Positions 15,938 through 24,073 are shown, counted from the stretch's first letter. The stretch is DNA of 24,073 nt from Ruminococcaceae bacterium UBA4871 (GCA_002399445.1 DHDR01000003.1:9445-33517); one strand, 5' to 3'. Numbers and translations are program-made. The notes: generated from the letters alone by a model not told the origin.

Positions 15938-15961
15938 AGGACTGCCGAGGCAGTCCTTTTT
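15938..15961 (+). terminator. Intrinsic terminator after the radical SAM gene
   Basis: AGGACTGCC (15938-15946) and GGCAGTCCT (15949-15957) form a tight hairpin (a 4-nt loop if the last pair opens), followed by T to 15961. Confidence 0.9.
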
Positions 15962-16208
15962 GTTTGCAGGAAGGTTTTTACATAAAATTTTGTAAGAGCG
16001 TGCCTGCTATAGTGCCAAAATCTGATATTCTGTACTTAAAAAATGATTTTTCATTTTCTGCCCTTTTATTGAGTCCATATTTATGATAAAATAAAAAAAC
16101 GGCAAGATTTCTATGCATTCACCTCTTTTTGACACTGCTGGTACAGTGGAAGAGACTATGAATTTCAGCACTTTAGAGAGCCGGGAAACCGGCAGAACGG
16201 GGGAAATG
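15962..16208 (+). other. purL upstream region with structured leader
   Basis: A TAAAAT box at 16087-16092 is a possible -10 but has no good -35 at 17 bp; TTGAGT (16069-16074) is too close. If it is used, a leader of about 110 bases precedes the chosen purL start. The leader contains a GNRA-capped hairpin, GCCGG-GAAA-CCGGC, at 16180-16193, ending six bases before the GGGGG ribosome site. I saw no purine, ZTP or other riboswitch consensus. Confidence 0.4.
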
Positions 16209-19200
16209 ATGTCTAACGTTAGCAGAGCTTTTGTGGAGAAAAAACCGGGTTTCGATGTAGAAGCACAGCACATGAAAGAAGATCTGGTACGGAACCTTGG
16301 ACTGGAAGTTACTGCTTTGCGACTTATCAACCGCTATGATGTTTCCGGACTTTCAGCGGAAGAGTTTGCCAAAGCACGGGATACAATTCTATCAGAACCC
16401 AATCAGGATACAGTTTATGAGGAAACCTGCCCATTAGAGGGCTGGCAGGCATTTGCAGTAGAGTATTTGCCCGGACAGTATGACCAGCGTGCCGACAGTG
16501 CGGCTCAGTGTGTTCAGCTTTTGACACAGAAAGAACGCCCGCAAGTGGTCACTGCAAAAATTATTGCGGTGCAGGGAAATCTTTCTGAAGCGGACATGAA
16601 GCGTATGGAAGAGTACCTGATTAATCCGGTGGAAAGCCGCATTGCCTCTATGGATAAGCCTGAAACTCTGCAGATGCAGGTACAGCGCCCTGCAGATGTG
16701 AAACGAGTTGCGGGTTTCACAGAATGGGATAATGCGCAGATGAAGAGCTATTATACCCAAATGGGCTTTGCCATGACCTTTGAAGATCTCTATTTTGTGA
16801 GGGATTATTTCCAAAAAGAAGAACATCGTGACCCATCCGTGACGGAACTGCGCGTGATTGATACTTATTGGAGCGACCACTGCCGCCATACCACATTCAG
16901 TACCCGCCTGAAGAAAATTTCCGTTGCTGAAAGTGCTGTCAGCGGCGTGATGGAACAAGCCTTGAAAGCTTATTATGATGTCCGTGATGAAGTTTACGGA
17001 AAAGATACCAAGCGTCCGGTTTCCCTCATGGATATGGCAGTAATCGGCATGAAAGTTCTCAAAAAGCGTGGCCTGATTCCGGACCTTGATCAAAGTGCGG
17101 AAATTAATGCCTGCTCCATTGAAGTACCGGTGACGATTGACGGTAAAACAGAGCCGTGGCTGGTTCAATTTAAAAATGAAACACACAATCACCCGACGGA
17201 AATCGAGCCGTTTGGCGGTGCGGCAACTTGCTTAGGCGGCGCGATCCGTGACCCGCTTTCCGGTCGTGCCTATGTCTATCAGGCGATGCGTGTAACGGGC
17301 AGCGGCGACCCGCGTGTTTCCGTGGAAGATACCCTCCGCGGTAAGCTGCCTACCAGAAAAATCACAACCGGCGCGGCGCATGGTTACTCTTCCTATGGGA
17401 ATCAGGTCGGTTTGGCAACGGGTCAGGTGCAGGAGTTCTATGACCCCGGCTATGTGGCCAAACGGTTGGAAATTGGAGCGGTCGTTGGGGCTTCTCCCAA
17501 GGCAAATGTTATCCGCAGGGAACCGGTCCCCGGGGATATCATTGTTCTGCTGGGCGGCGCAACCGGCCGCGACGGAATCGGTGGTGCAACGGGTTCCAGC
17601 AAAGCACATACGGAAGAAAGTGTGGAAGAGTGCGGCGCAGAAGTGCAGAAGGGGAATCCGCCAACTGAGCGCAAAATTCAGCGTATGTTCCGCAAACCGG
17701 AAGTTACACACATGATTAAACGCTGCAATGATTTTGGTGCAGGCGGTGTCAGCGTTGCCATCGGAGAACTGGCACCCGGCTTGCGCATCCATTTAGATAA
17801 GGTACCGAAAAAATATGAGGGCCTTGACGGAACGGAACTGGCAATTTCCGAAAGTCAGGAGCGTATGGCGGTTGTACTGGATCCCAAGGATGTCGACCGC
17901 TTTATCACAGAAGCGAATCAGGAAAATCTTTCTGCCACCGCCGTGGCAGTTGTTACAAAAGAACCACGCCTGCAGATGTTCTGGCGTGGAGATGAGATCG
18001 TCAATATTACTCGCGCATTTTTGGACACCAACGGTGTTACACAGGAAACGGATGTGGAGATTGGGCCAGTTGATCCGGAACAGAATTATCGGGAGCAAGT
18101 ACCGGAGTGTCTCAAAAATAAGCCGTTGGCAGAAGCTTTCCGCGAGAATTTAACTCGTCTGGAAGTCTGCGGGCAGAAGGGCCTTGCCGAGCGCTTTGAT
18201 GCTTCTATCGGTGCGGCTACGGTGCTCATGCCGTTTGCGGGAAAGTATCAACTTACGCCGGAGGAAGGTATGGCTGCCAAGCTTCCGACAGCCGGCGAAA
18301 CGGATGATGCCACGGCTATGGCCTTTGGTTTTCTTCCCGGCATTTTCAAGTGGAGTCCATTCCATGGTGCGGCATGGGCTGTGACAGAGAGCCTTTCCAA
18401 ATTGTGCTCTATGGGTGCAAATCCGCTTAAAGCGCGGCTGACCTTTCAGGAATATTTTGAGCGCATGACAGAGGACCCGAAACGCTGGGGCAAACCGACA
18501 GCGGCATTGTTGGGCGCACTTGCTGCCCAACTGGGTATGGGCCTGCCTGCCATCGGCGGCAAAGACAGTATGAGCGGCACTTTTGAAAAGCTGGACGTAC
18601 CGCCGACTTTGGTCAGCTTTGCTGTTACGATGACGAAAGCAAGCAAGACCCTTTCTGCGGCCCTGCAGGGATTTGGCCATGAAATTGTTGCTTTTCCGAT
18701 ACCTGTGGATGCTGAAACTTTGTTGCCGGACTGGGAAGCACTGCGGAAATATTACTGGAAGATTGAAAGCTTGATTGCTTCTGGTGCTGTGCTTTCCGCT
18801 TCGGTGGTCAAGGAAGGCGGCATTGCCGCTGCAGTTTCTAAAATGGCGTTTGGCAATCAGATCGGTGTTTCATTTGACCGGAATATGGAGGATGCACAAA
18901 TGCTCTTTGCACCCCGCTCTGGTGCATTGATTGTTGAGCTTGCTGCAGGTTCAGCATTCCCGAAAGGAGCCGTGAAAGTTGGCACCACGATTCCAGATCC
19001 GGTCTTTGTGCTGGGAGGACAACGCATGCTGCTTGCCGATCTTACGGCAGCATGGAGCGGTACTCTGGAAGACGTATTCCCAAGTCATGCGGCAGAAGTT
19101 CCGATTTCGCGTGAAATTCCGCTTTATAAAACGCGTAATGAAGCAGTACCTGCGGTCAAAACAGCAAAACCGCGTGTGTTTATTCCCGTGTTTCCGGGAA

Positions 19201-19964
19201 CAAACTGTGAGTATGACAGCGCGAAAGCTTTTGAACGTGCAGGTGCACAGACAGATGTGCTGGTTGTGAACAATTTGACTCCGGCTGCCATTGAAGAAAC
19301 TATTGATGCCATGGCAGAGGCGATTCAAAAGTGCCAGATTATCATGCTTCCGGGCGGATTCTCCGGCGGTGATGAACCGGATGGGTCCGGGAAATTCATT
19401 GCTACGACCTTCCGTAACCCTAAGATTACGGAGGCCGTTACCCAATTATTGGAACAGCGCGATGGCTTGATATTAGGAATTTGCAATGGATTTCAGGCTT
19501 TGATTAAACTAGGGCTGGTGCCTTATGGAAAAATTACTGTACCGAATGCGGAAGCACCAACTTTGACTTTCAACACTTTGGGCCGTCATGTTTCCCGTAT
19601 GGTTTATACACGTGTTACCAGTGTCAAATCGCCGTGGTTTGCAGCTGTGCAGGCAGGGGATGTCTTTACGGTGCCGGTTTCTCATGGTGAGGGCCGTTTT
19701 GTCGCAAGCAATGAAGTGCTGGACCGCCTGATTGCGAATGGACAAATTGCTACCCAATATACGGCCCCCTGCGGCTGTCCAAATGGAAAGACCAAATGGA
19801 ACCCGAACGGCTCTGTCTGTGCTATTGAAGGCATCACGAGTCCTGATGGCCGTATTCTGGGTAAAATGGGCCACAGCGAGCGTCACGGCACTGACTTGTA
19901 TAAAAATGTGCCCGGTGAAAAAGATCAAAAGTTGTTTGAATCGGGTGTAAAATATTTTGAATAA
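16209..19964 (+). CDS. purL: Phosphoribosylformylglycinamidine synthase, single-chain
   Basis: This enzyme converts FGAR, glutamine and ATP to FGAM in de novo purine synthesis. All activities are on one chain of 1251 residues, the large form, not the split PurS/PurQ/PurL of bacilli. The start is set at ATG 16209 because GGGGG (16199-16203) precedes it and family members begin close to FVEKKPGFDVEA; ATG 16206 and ATG 16113 are alternatives. Order: PurS-like N-terminal region; linker with YWSDHCRHTTF (about 221); two AIRS-type ATP domains, with the FKNETHNHPTEIEPFGGAAT substrate loop in the first; then a class I glutamine amidotransferase from about 985. That last domain has PGTNCEYDSAKAF, LPGGFSGGDE, nucleophile C1092 in GICNGFQ, and histidines in SHGEGR and GHSERHG. 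No other pur gene is nearby. Its 3' end overlaps alr by 8 bases. Confidence 0.97.
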   Translation: MSNVSRAFVEKKPGFDVEAQHMKEDLVRNLGLEVTALRLINRYDVSGLSAEEFAKARDTILSEPNQDTVYEETCPLEGWQAFAVEYLPGQYDQRADSAAQCVQLLTQKERPQVVTAKIIAVQGNLSEADMKRMEEYLINPVESRIASMDKPETLQMQVQRPADVKRVAGFTEWDNAQMKSYYTQMGFAMTFEDLYFVRDYFQKEEHRDPSVTELRVIDTYWSDHCRHTTFSTRLKKISVAESAVSGVMEQALKAYYDVRDEVYGKDTKRPVSLMDMAVIGMKVLKKRGLIPDLDQSAEINACSIEVPVTIDGKTEPWLVQFKNETHNHPTEIEPFGGAATCLGGAIRDPLSGRAYVYQAMRVTGSGDPRVSVEDTLRGKLPTRKITTGAAHGYSSYGNQVGLATGQVQEFYDPGYVAKRLEIGAVVGASPKANVIRREPVPGDIIVLLGGATGRDGIGGATGSSKAHTEESVEECGAEVQKGNPPTERKIQRMFRKPEVTHMIKRCNDFGAGGVSVAIGELAPGLRIHLDKVPKKYEGLDGTELAISESQERMAVVLDPKDVDRFITEANQENLSATAVAVVTKEPRLQMFWRGDEIVNITRAFLDTNGVTQETDVEIGPVDPEQNYREQVPECLKNKPLAEAFRENLTRLEVCGQKGLAERFDASIGAATVLMPFAGKYQLTPEEGMAAKLPTAGETDDATAMAFGFLPGIFKWSPFHGAAWAVTESLSKLCSMGANPLKARLTFQEYFERMTEDPKRWGKPTAALLGALAAQLGMGLPAIGGKDSMSGTFEKLDVPPTLVSFAVTMTKASKTLSAALQGFGHEIVAFPIPVDAETLLPDWEALRKYYWKIESLIASGAVLSASVVKEGGIAAAVSKMAFGNQIGVSFDRNMEDAQMLFAPRSGALIVELAAGSAFPKGAVKVGTTIPDPVFVLGGQRMLLADLTAAWSGTLEDVFPSHAAEVPISREIPLYKTRNEAVPAVKTAKPRVFIPVFPGTNCEYDSAKAFERAGAQTDVLVVNNLTPAAIEETIDAMAEAIQKCQIIMLPGGFSGGDEPDGSGKFIATTFRNPKITEAVTQLLEQRDGLILGICNGFQALIKLGLVPYGKITVPNAEAPTLTFNTLGRHVSRMVYTRVTSVKSPWFAAVQAGDVFTVPVSHGEGRFVASNEVLDRLIANGQIATQYTAPCGCPNGKTKWNPNGSVCAIEGITSPDGRILGKMGHSERHGTDLYKNVPGEKDQKLFESGVKYFE

Positions 19965-21147
19965 TTCGCTGAAGCGTACTTGGGCGGAGATTGATTTAGA
20001 TGCGGCTGCCCATAACTATTTGGCCATTCGGAAATCCTTGCATCCCCACACAAAGATTTGCTGCGTTGTCAAAGCTGATGCTTATGGGCATGGGGCCGAA
20101 CAGCTTGCGCATCTTTATGAACGTCTAGGTGCGCAGTGGCTGGCTGTTTCTAATTTAGAGGAAGCCATCCAAATCCGTGCCTGTGGTGTGGGAATTCCCA
20201 TCCTGATTTTAGGATATACGCCACCGGCAGAGGCAAAAATGCTTGCCAAATTGAATATTGCACAAGCAATTCTATCGAAAAAATATGCGGAACAATTGAA
20301 CCGAGAAGCGGCCTCGGCCGGTGTAAGCGTGCATGCGCATATTAAACTGGACACGGGTATGAGCCGAATTGGTTTTCTTTATCAGGAACCGGAACGGGAC
20401 AGCAGGTCATTGCAGGAAATCCAGAATGTCTGTGCATTGAAAAACCTAATACCGGAGGGTATTTTTACTCACTTCGCAGTTGCAGATGAAGGAACCGATG
20501 GGGAAGCGTTTACGCGCCGTCAGTACCAGAATTTTACTGGCGCGATTGAAAAATTGGACAAGGCCGGCATTCATTTCCGTATCCGTGATTGCGACAATTC
20601 TGCTGGGCTGATGGATTATCCGGAGTTTCAGCTGGATATGTGTCGTCCGGGTATCATTTTATACGGAATGCTGCCATCCGGAAAAATGCGCAGTGATTTG
20701 GATTTGCAGCGGGTCATGCGGCTGAAGAGTGTGGTTTCTTTGGTGAAAACATTACCTGCCGGAACGAGTTTGAGCTATGGATGTACCTACCAAACAACGC
20801 GGGAGACAAAAGTTGCTACGATTCCTGTCGGTTATGCGGACGGTTATCCGCGGGTCCTTTCTGGAAAAGCGGATGTTCTTATTCGTGGCAGACGCGCCAG
20901 AAGTATGGGACGTATCTGTATGGATCAGATGATGGTAGATGTGACAGATATTCCGGATGTGACAGAAGAAGATGAGGTTACTCTGATAGGAACAGATGGA
21001 AACGAGACGATTACGGCAGAGGAACTGGCTAATTTGGCTGGTACTATCAATTATGAAATTGTCTGTGGAATCAGCAAGCGTGTACCGCGCATTTATTATC
21101 AGCATGGATGTGCGGTTGCAGAAATGAACCTTATTTGTGGAAATTAA
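19957..21147 (+). CDS. alr: Alanine racemase
   Basis: Alr interconverts L- and D-alanine with pyridoxal phosphate, supplying D-alanine for peptidoglycan. The 396-residue fold-type III enzyme has the cofactor lysine K39 in VVKADAYGHG and the opposing catalytic tyrosine Y274 in SLSYGCTY. Other landmarks are AEIDLDAAAHN at the N-terminus, HIKLDTGMSRIG, the RPGIILYG region and MGRICMDQMMVDVT. The C-terminal beta domain ends with the typical CGISKRVPRIY, followed by a short Cys-containing tail. The start is TTG 19957 inside the last codons of purL. A weak GGGTG lies upstream, and the 8-base overlap suggests translational coupling; a later in-frame CTG is less likely. No terminator separates it from purL. 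Confidence 0.96.
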   Translation: MNNSLKRTWAEIDLDAAAHNYLAIRKSLHPHTKICCVVKADAYGHGAEQLAHLYERLGAQWLAVSNLEEAIQIRACGVGIPILILGYTPPAEAKMLAKLNIAQAILSKKYAEQLNREAASAGVSVHAHIKLDTGMSRIGFLYQEPERDSRSLQEIQNVCALKNLIPEGIFTHFAVADEGTDGEAFTRRQYQNFTGAIEKLDKAGIHFRIRDCDNSAGLMDYPEFQLDMCRPGIILYGMLPSGKMRSDLDLQRVMRLKSVVSLVKTLPAGTSLSYGCTYQTTRETKVATIPVGYADGYPRVLSGKADVLIRGRRARSMGRICMDQMMVDVTDIPDVTEEDEVTLIGTDGNETITAEELANLAGTINYEIVCGISKRVPRIYYQHGCAVAEMNLICGN

Positions 21148-21215
21148 GCGGTTTTGCTTTGTACAGTTCATTGAAAAATCCCACATTTTTCCATAATGAT
21201 GTTTTTATATCGAAC

Positions 21216-21257
21216 TAGAAGCAGCTCACAGAAAATATTTTCTGTGAGCTGCTTCTA
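21216..21257. terminator. 42 bp perfect palindrome between convergent alr and the EAL gene, probable bidirectional terminator
   Basis: Bases 21216-21257 are identical to their own reverse complement, with 21-nt arms starting TAGAAGCAGCTCACAG and centred on AAAATATTTT. As RNA, either strand would fold into a long hairpin. It sits 68 bases after alr and 52 bases beyond the EAL gene's stop on the other strand. No U run follows on either side, which is unusual for an intrinsic terminator. Confidence 0.6.
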
Positions 21258-21309
21258 ACTCATAAATAGCAAGTCCATCATTTTCTTTACTTTAGGCATT
21301 TCTCTGCTA

Positions 21310-23451
21310 TTAAAGCTGAGCTGCCAGATATTTTTCTTCTGCTATGGATAACTGCGGGTTTGCAGAAGCCAGCACAAGTGTTTTGTGTGTGTTGTGGCTG
21401 ATAACCTGCAGTCGAATATGAATTACGAAGTCTTTTTTAGGAATTGTGTAAAAAGTTTCGCAGACAACACTGTTATCTTTTATTGCTAGAGAGAGTTTTG
21501 CCCGAAATCGTTGAGGATTTTCTGCGCAGAAAAGTGTAGTCAGATTTTCTCCGACATATTCATTAGCAGCACCAAACAACTGGCGGAAAGACTCATTTGT
21601 CCGGATAAGAAGCAGCTTTCCATTTTGATATTCAAACAGAGCAAGCGCTCCGATAAAGTTATTGAAAATTCGATTAAAAATCGAATCCATTTTCCAAACT
21701 TCATCAATGGGCAAAAGTGTTTCAGGATCCAATGATTGTTTTGAATTGACATAATGAGTAGTTACTTTACCGTTGTGCATAACAGAAACTTGATTTGTCG
21801 TTAAAAGATTTTGAAAATCAACCAGAGGCATCGGTTTGGCAAAATAATAACCCTGCCCATAGTTACAGCCAAGGCTTCGCAGAAAAAGCATTTGTTCTCG
21901 GTTTTCTATACCTTCTGCCACGACAGAGATGTCCATCCATTTGGCAAGATTCATAATAAAAAAAAGGATATTTCCATCATTGCCGGAGGAAGTGCACTGC
22001 TGCATGAACCTCATATCCAGTTTCAAGGTATCCACCGGTACTTCATTGAGCATATTCAGGGAGGAATACCCTGTTCCGAAGTCATCCATTTCAATATCGA
22101 ATCCAGCTTGCTTTAACTTAGTAACGGTACTAATCAACTGCTTCGGATTATCCATATAGGAAGTTTCAGTGATTTCAAAATGCAAAAGTTTTGGGGGCAG
22201 ATCATAATGCTCTAAAATTTGATGAATGATATTTGTAAGATTTGTATTATAAATATCTATACGGGATAGGTTTACAGAAATTGGGACAGGACTGTGCCCG
22301 CTGTCTATCCAATTTCGCAGATTTTTACACACAGTTGACCAGACAAAAATATCAACCTGTGTGATAAAACCATTCCGCTCAAACAAGGGAATGAACTCTG
22401 CCGGAGGAAGAAATCCTCTTTGTGGATGCTGCCAGCGCACAAGGGCTTCTGCACTGCTGAGACATTCTGTTTCCAAATCATATTTTGGCTGATAATAGAC
22501 TACAAATTCACCGTTGGCTAAGGCGTTCCCCATCTCGGCTGTCATCTGGCATTCCTCGGTTTGGCGTATATCCAAGTTGCGGTTGTAATAGGCGATATGT
22601 TTGTCATATTTTCCCTTGATCGATTTGCAGGCAGCCCGCGCGTGATCACACATGGCCCGAATGGAGATGCTTTTGTCTTCAATCGGATAGATGCCGAATT
22701 TCAGCTTTAAATCCATTTGATGAACGGACGCTTGGAGTTCGTTCATCACTGTTTCGGCAAATAATGTATAGTCAGGCTGGCGTGGAAGAATCACTGCAAA
22801 GATATCACCGCCCAACCGACAGACGTGACCGGCAGGTACACAGAACTTTAAAATCTGTGCAAGGCAGCAAAGTACATAGTCCCCTGCTTCATCGCCGTAA
22901 TTATCATTCACCAACCGAAAACTTTCGATATCGATGCAGAGCATATCATAAGATTTCTGAGGATATTGATGGAGCATTTTACCCGCATGTATGTAAAATG
23001 CTTCTTTGTTGTCAATATGTGTCAATCCATCTTTACCGGCCCAACTGTTAAATACTGAAGTTTCCCGTAACTTAATGATATTTGCCACGTGCTGTTTAAT
23101 CAGTGTTGCATTGTAGGGCCTTGATAAAAAATCAGATGCCCCATGGGCAAGGGCAGTAATTTCAGACTGTATGTTTCCTTTCTGTGTAATTACAATAGTT
23201 GGAATGTTTGCGATGCTTTTGTCGGACTGGTACCGGTCAAGGAACTCATAACTGGGCATTACCGGCATGATTAAGTCCAGCAGAATTGCGGAAATTTCGT
23301 TTCCATACTGTTGCAGAATTTTTATGGCATCCATGTCATTGTCGGCTTCAAGAATGTCATAATCATTTGTCAGAATTTGACATAAGGTCAGCCGGTCGAT
23401 CTTATTGCCATCTACAATCAGGATTAGGCGCCTGTCAGAAAGTGATGACAT
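21310..23451 (-). CDS. REC-GGDEF-EAL-PAS protein, probable c-di-GMP phosphodiesterase
   Basis: The start is the ATG at 23451-23449, because AAGGAGG lies 6 bases upstream; the frame stays open to 23508 without support. The product has 713 residues and is soluble. Receiver domain 8-128: phosphoacceptor D59 and T89 are present, but the acidic pair is DG (D14, G15) and the conserved lysine is R111. Degenerate GGDEF domain about 140-290: the signature reads GGDIF (214-218), losing the essential glutamate. EAL domain about 305-550: all key residues for c-di-GMP hydrolysis are present, namely E335, N393, E425, D455, D456, K476, E512 and Q532, with DDFGTGYSSL intact. Residues about 585-705 look like a PAS domain, an unusual position after EAL. 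Expected activity is c-di-GMP to pGpG, tuned by the receiver, a GTP-binding GGDIF domain and the PAS sensor. Confidence 0.92.
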   Translation of the reverse strand: MSSLSDRRLILIVDGNKIDRLTLCQILTNDYDILEADNDMDAIKILQQYGNEISAILLDLIMPVMPSYEFLDRYQSDKSIANIPTIVITQKGNIQSEITALAHGASDFLSRPYNATLIKQHVANIIKLRETSVFNSWAGKDGLTHIDNKEAFYIHAGKMLHQYPQKSYDMLCIDIESFRLVNDNYGDEAGDYVLCCLAQILKFCVPAGHVCRLGGDIFAVILPRQPDYTLFAETVMNELQASVHQMDLKLKFGIYPIEDKSISIRAMCDHARAACKSIKGKYDKHIAYYNRNLDIRQTEECQMTAEMGNALANGEFVVYYQPKYDLETECLSSAEALVRWQHPQRGFLPPAEFIPLFERNGFITQVDIFVWSTVCKNLRNWIDSGHSPVPISVNLSRIDIYNTNLTNIIHQILEHYDLPPKLLHFEITETSYMDNPKQLISTVTKLKQAGFDIEMDDFGTGYSSLNMLNEVPVDTLKLDMRFMQQCTSSGNDGNILFFIMNLAKWMDISVVAEGIENREQMLFLRSLGCNYGQGYYFAKPMPLVDFQNLLTTNQVSVMHNGKVTTHYVNSKQSLDPETLLPIDEVWKMDSIFNRIFNNFIGALALFEYQNGKLLLIRTNESFRQLFGAANEYVGENLTTLFCAENPQRFRAKLSLAIKDNSVVCETFYTIPKKDFVIHIRLQVISHNTHKTLVLASANPQLSIAEEKYLAAQL

Positions 23452-23461
23452 AATATTCCTC

Positions 23462-23481
23462 CTTTTGCTTCCATGCAAAAG
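23462..23481 (-). promoter_or_regulatory. Hairpin overlapping the ribosome site of the EAL gene
   Basis: On the mRNA, CTTTTGC pairs with GCAAAAG around a 6-nt loop. The second arm runs directly into AAAGGAGG, so folding would cover part of the Shine-Dalgarno sequence 6 bases before the start codon. Confidence 0.5.
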
Positions 23482-23643
23482 ACTGCCCATCAGAATGCAG
23501 CCGGACAAGAAGCTGTTTGATAGATATAGTCAAAAATCGGAAAACCGGAAAATACATATTTTCATTTATCTGAAAATTTTATGTTCAAAGAACAGATAAA
23601 AATGTAAATGAAAAATTGAAAAGACAGGAATCAATTTACAAAA

Positions 23644-23672
23644 ATTATACACTCATAACCAATCATTTTCAA
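23644..23672 (-). promoter_or_regulatory. Strong sigma-A-type promoter for the EAL gene
   Basis: On the minus strand TTGAAA (23672-23667, 5/6), a 17 bp spacer and a perfect TATAAT (23649-23644) predict a leader of about 185 bases. Confidence 0.75.
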
Positions 23673-23910
23673 CATATGAAGACACAAAAATGCAAAAAAT
23701 GAAAGGTATCATTTCCAAAATAACCGTTAGTACCGTTTTATAAAGTATAATTTGTGTCTGTTTTAGATAAAAATCGATAGATAGCTAGGAAAATAACAAC
23801 ATTATTTCCTTGAAAAAATACAATAAATTCCTGATTTTAAGACTTGATTTCCAAAACAGAGAGAATAAATCACATAAAAACGCATAAAAAACAATAAAAG
23901 ACTATATTTC

Positions 23911-23931
23911 TAAAATTGAAATTCAATTTTA
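23911..23931. repeat. 21 bp palindrome TAAAATTGAA-A-TTCAATTTTA
   Basis: Perfect 10 bp arms around a single A lie in AT-rich DNA, 460 bp from the EAL start. It could be an operator or a weak terminator of a gene outside the window. Confidence 0.5.
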
Positions 23932-24073
23932 AAATGGAATGAATAAGGAGAATGAAATCATAAGAAGCATAATATATCTATTTTCAGTACTTTGAAATCA
24001 ATCTATCATACCGATTGATTCTGTGATGGACTTTTAAAATTTGCAATCATATTTCCTCTTTTATAGATGATTT

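Larger units (their letters stand above)
23452..24073. other. 622 bp AT-rich region upstream of the EAL gene
   Basis: There is no supported gene on either strand. It holds the EAL gene promoter and its leader of about 185 bases. Farther out lie a 21 bp palindrome (23911-23931) and an 8 bp inverted repeat (23996-24003 with 24013-24020). It continues past the window edge. Confidence 0.65.

Noticed and set aside
16130..16200. T-box-like leader before purL (GGAAGAG, then AGAGAG followed by a hairpin)
   Set aside because: The distal loop is a simple GAAA with no GGUUGSUG-type sequence. No specifier loop, TGGNACC antiterminator or terminator is present, and purL is not a usual T-box target.
15962..16208. 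Purine or ZTP riboswitch controlling purL
   Set aside because: None of the conserved joining-region sequences of these riboswitches can be found in the leader.
23452..23645. c-di-GMP riboswitch in the leader of the EAL gene
   Set aside because: The conserved GCAAA-type and tetraloop-receptor elements are missing. Only a short hairpin at the ribosome site is visible.
24006..24050. 14-codon minus-strand frame with AAGAGG upstream
   Set aside because: It is too short to support. A GAGG ahead of an ATG is expected by chance in DNA of this kind.
1..24073. Mobile elements, CRISPR arrays, tRNA or rRNA genes
   Set aside because: I found no terminal repeats, transposase motifs, regular spacer arrays or tRNA-like cloverleaf sequences on either strand.

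Overview
The window is ordinary chromosomal DNA of a low-to-mid GC, Gram-positive anaerobe. The best guess is a Clostridia member near the Oscillospiraceae/Ruminococcaceae. Supporting this are an [FeFe]-hydrogenase tail, strong AGGAGG-type ribosome binding sites, sigma-A-type promoters with 17-18 bp spacers, a single-chain PurL of clostridial size, a PiT/DUF47 phosphate pair, and short intergenic gaps closed by U-tailed hairpins. I see no IS element, integrase, tRNA, rRNA, CRISPR array or phage gene.

Layout, left to right. At 1-387 is the C-terminus of an [FeFe] hydrogenase, followed by a terminator. Then come mutY (483-1541), a NYN-LOTUS putative RNase (1797-2558) and a membrane-anchored NodB-type deacetylase (2712-3830). 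A phosphate pair follows: PiT permease (4083-5150) and its PhoU-like DUF47 partner (5216-5839). A HAD phosphatase lies on the minus strand (6037-6663). Next are a secreted protein of unknown function with a duplicated domain (6998-8011) and a methyl-accepting chemotaxis protein (8285-10357). After a 442 bp gap come a cytoplasmic GH13 glucosidase (10800-12350) and, convergent to it, an AEC-family carrier (12519-13463, minus).

The right half starts with a short DtxR/MntR-family metalloregulator (13846-14217), divergent from the carrier. Next is a radical SAM protein of unknown substrate (14414-15910) whose upstream region carries repeated TTGTC half-sites. purL (16209-19964) overlaps alr (19957-21147), so purine synthesis and D-alanine supply share a transcript. 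alr converges on a minus-strand REC-GGDEF-EAL-PAS protein (21310-23451), with a 42 bp perfect palindrome between them. The last 620 bases are AT-rich and hold that gene's promoter and several inverted repeats.

No single new multi-gene system stands out. The items most worth a second look are: the regulator's mixed MntR/DtxR metal site; the radical SAM protein and its TTGTC sites; the c-di-GMP protein with intact EAL chemistry but broken GGDEF and receiver motifs; the duplicated secreted domain; and the 42 bp palindrome. Functional calls rest on motifs read by eye, without database searches.
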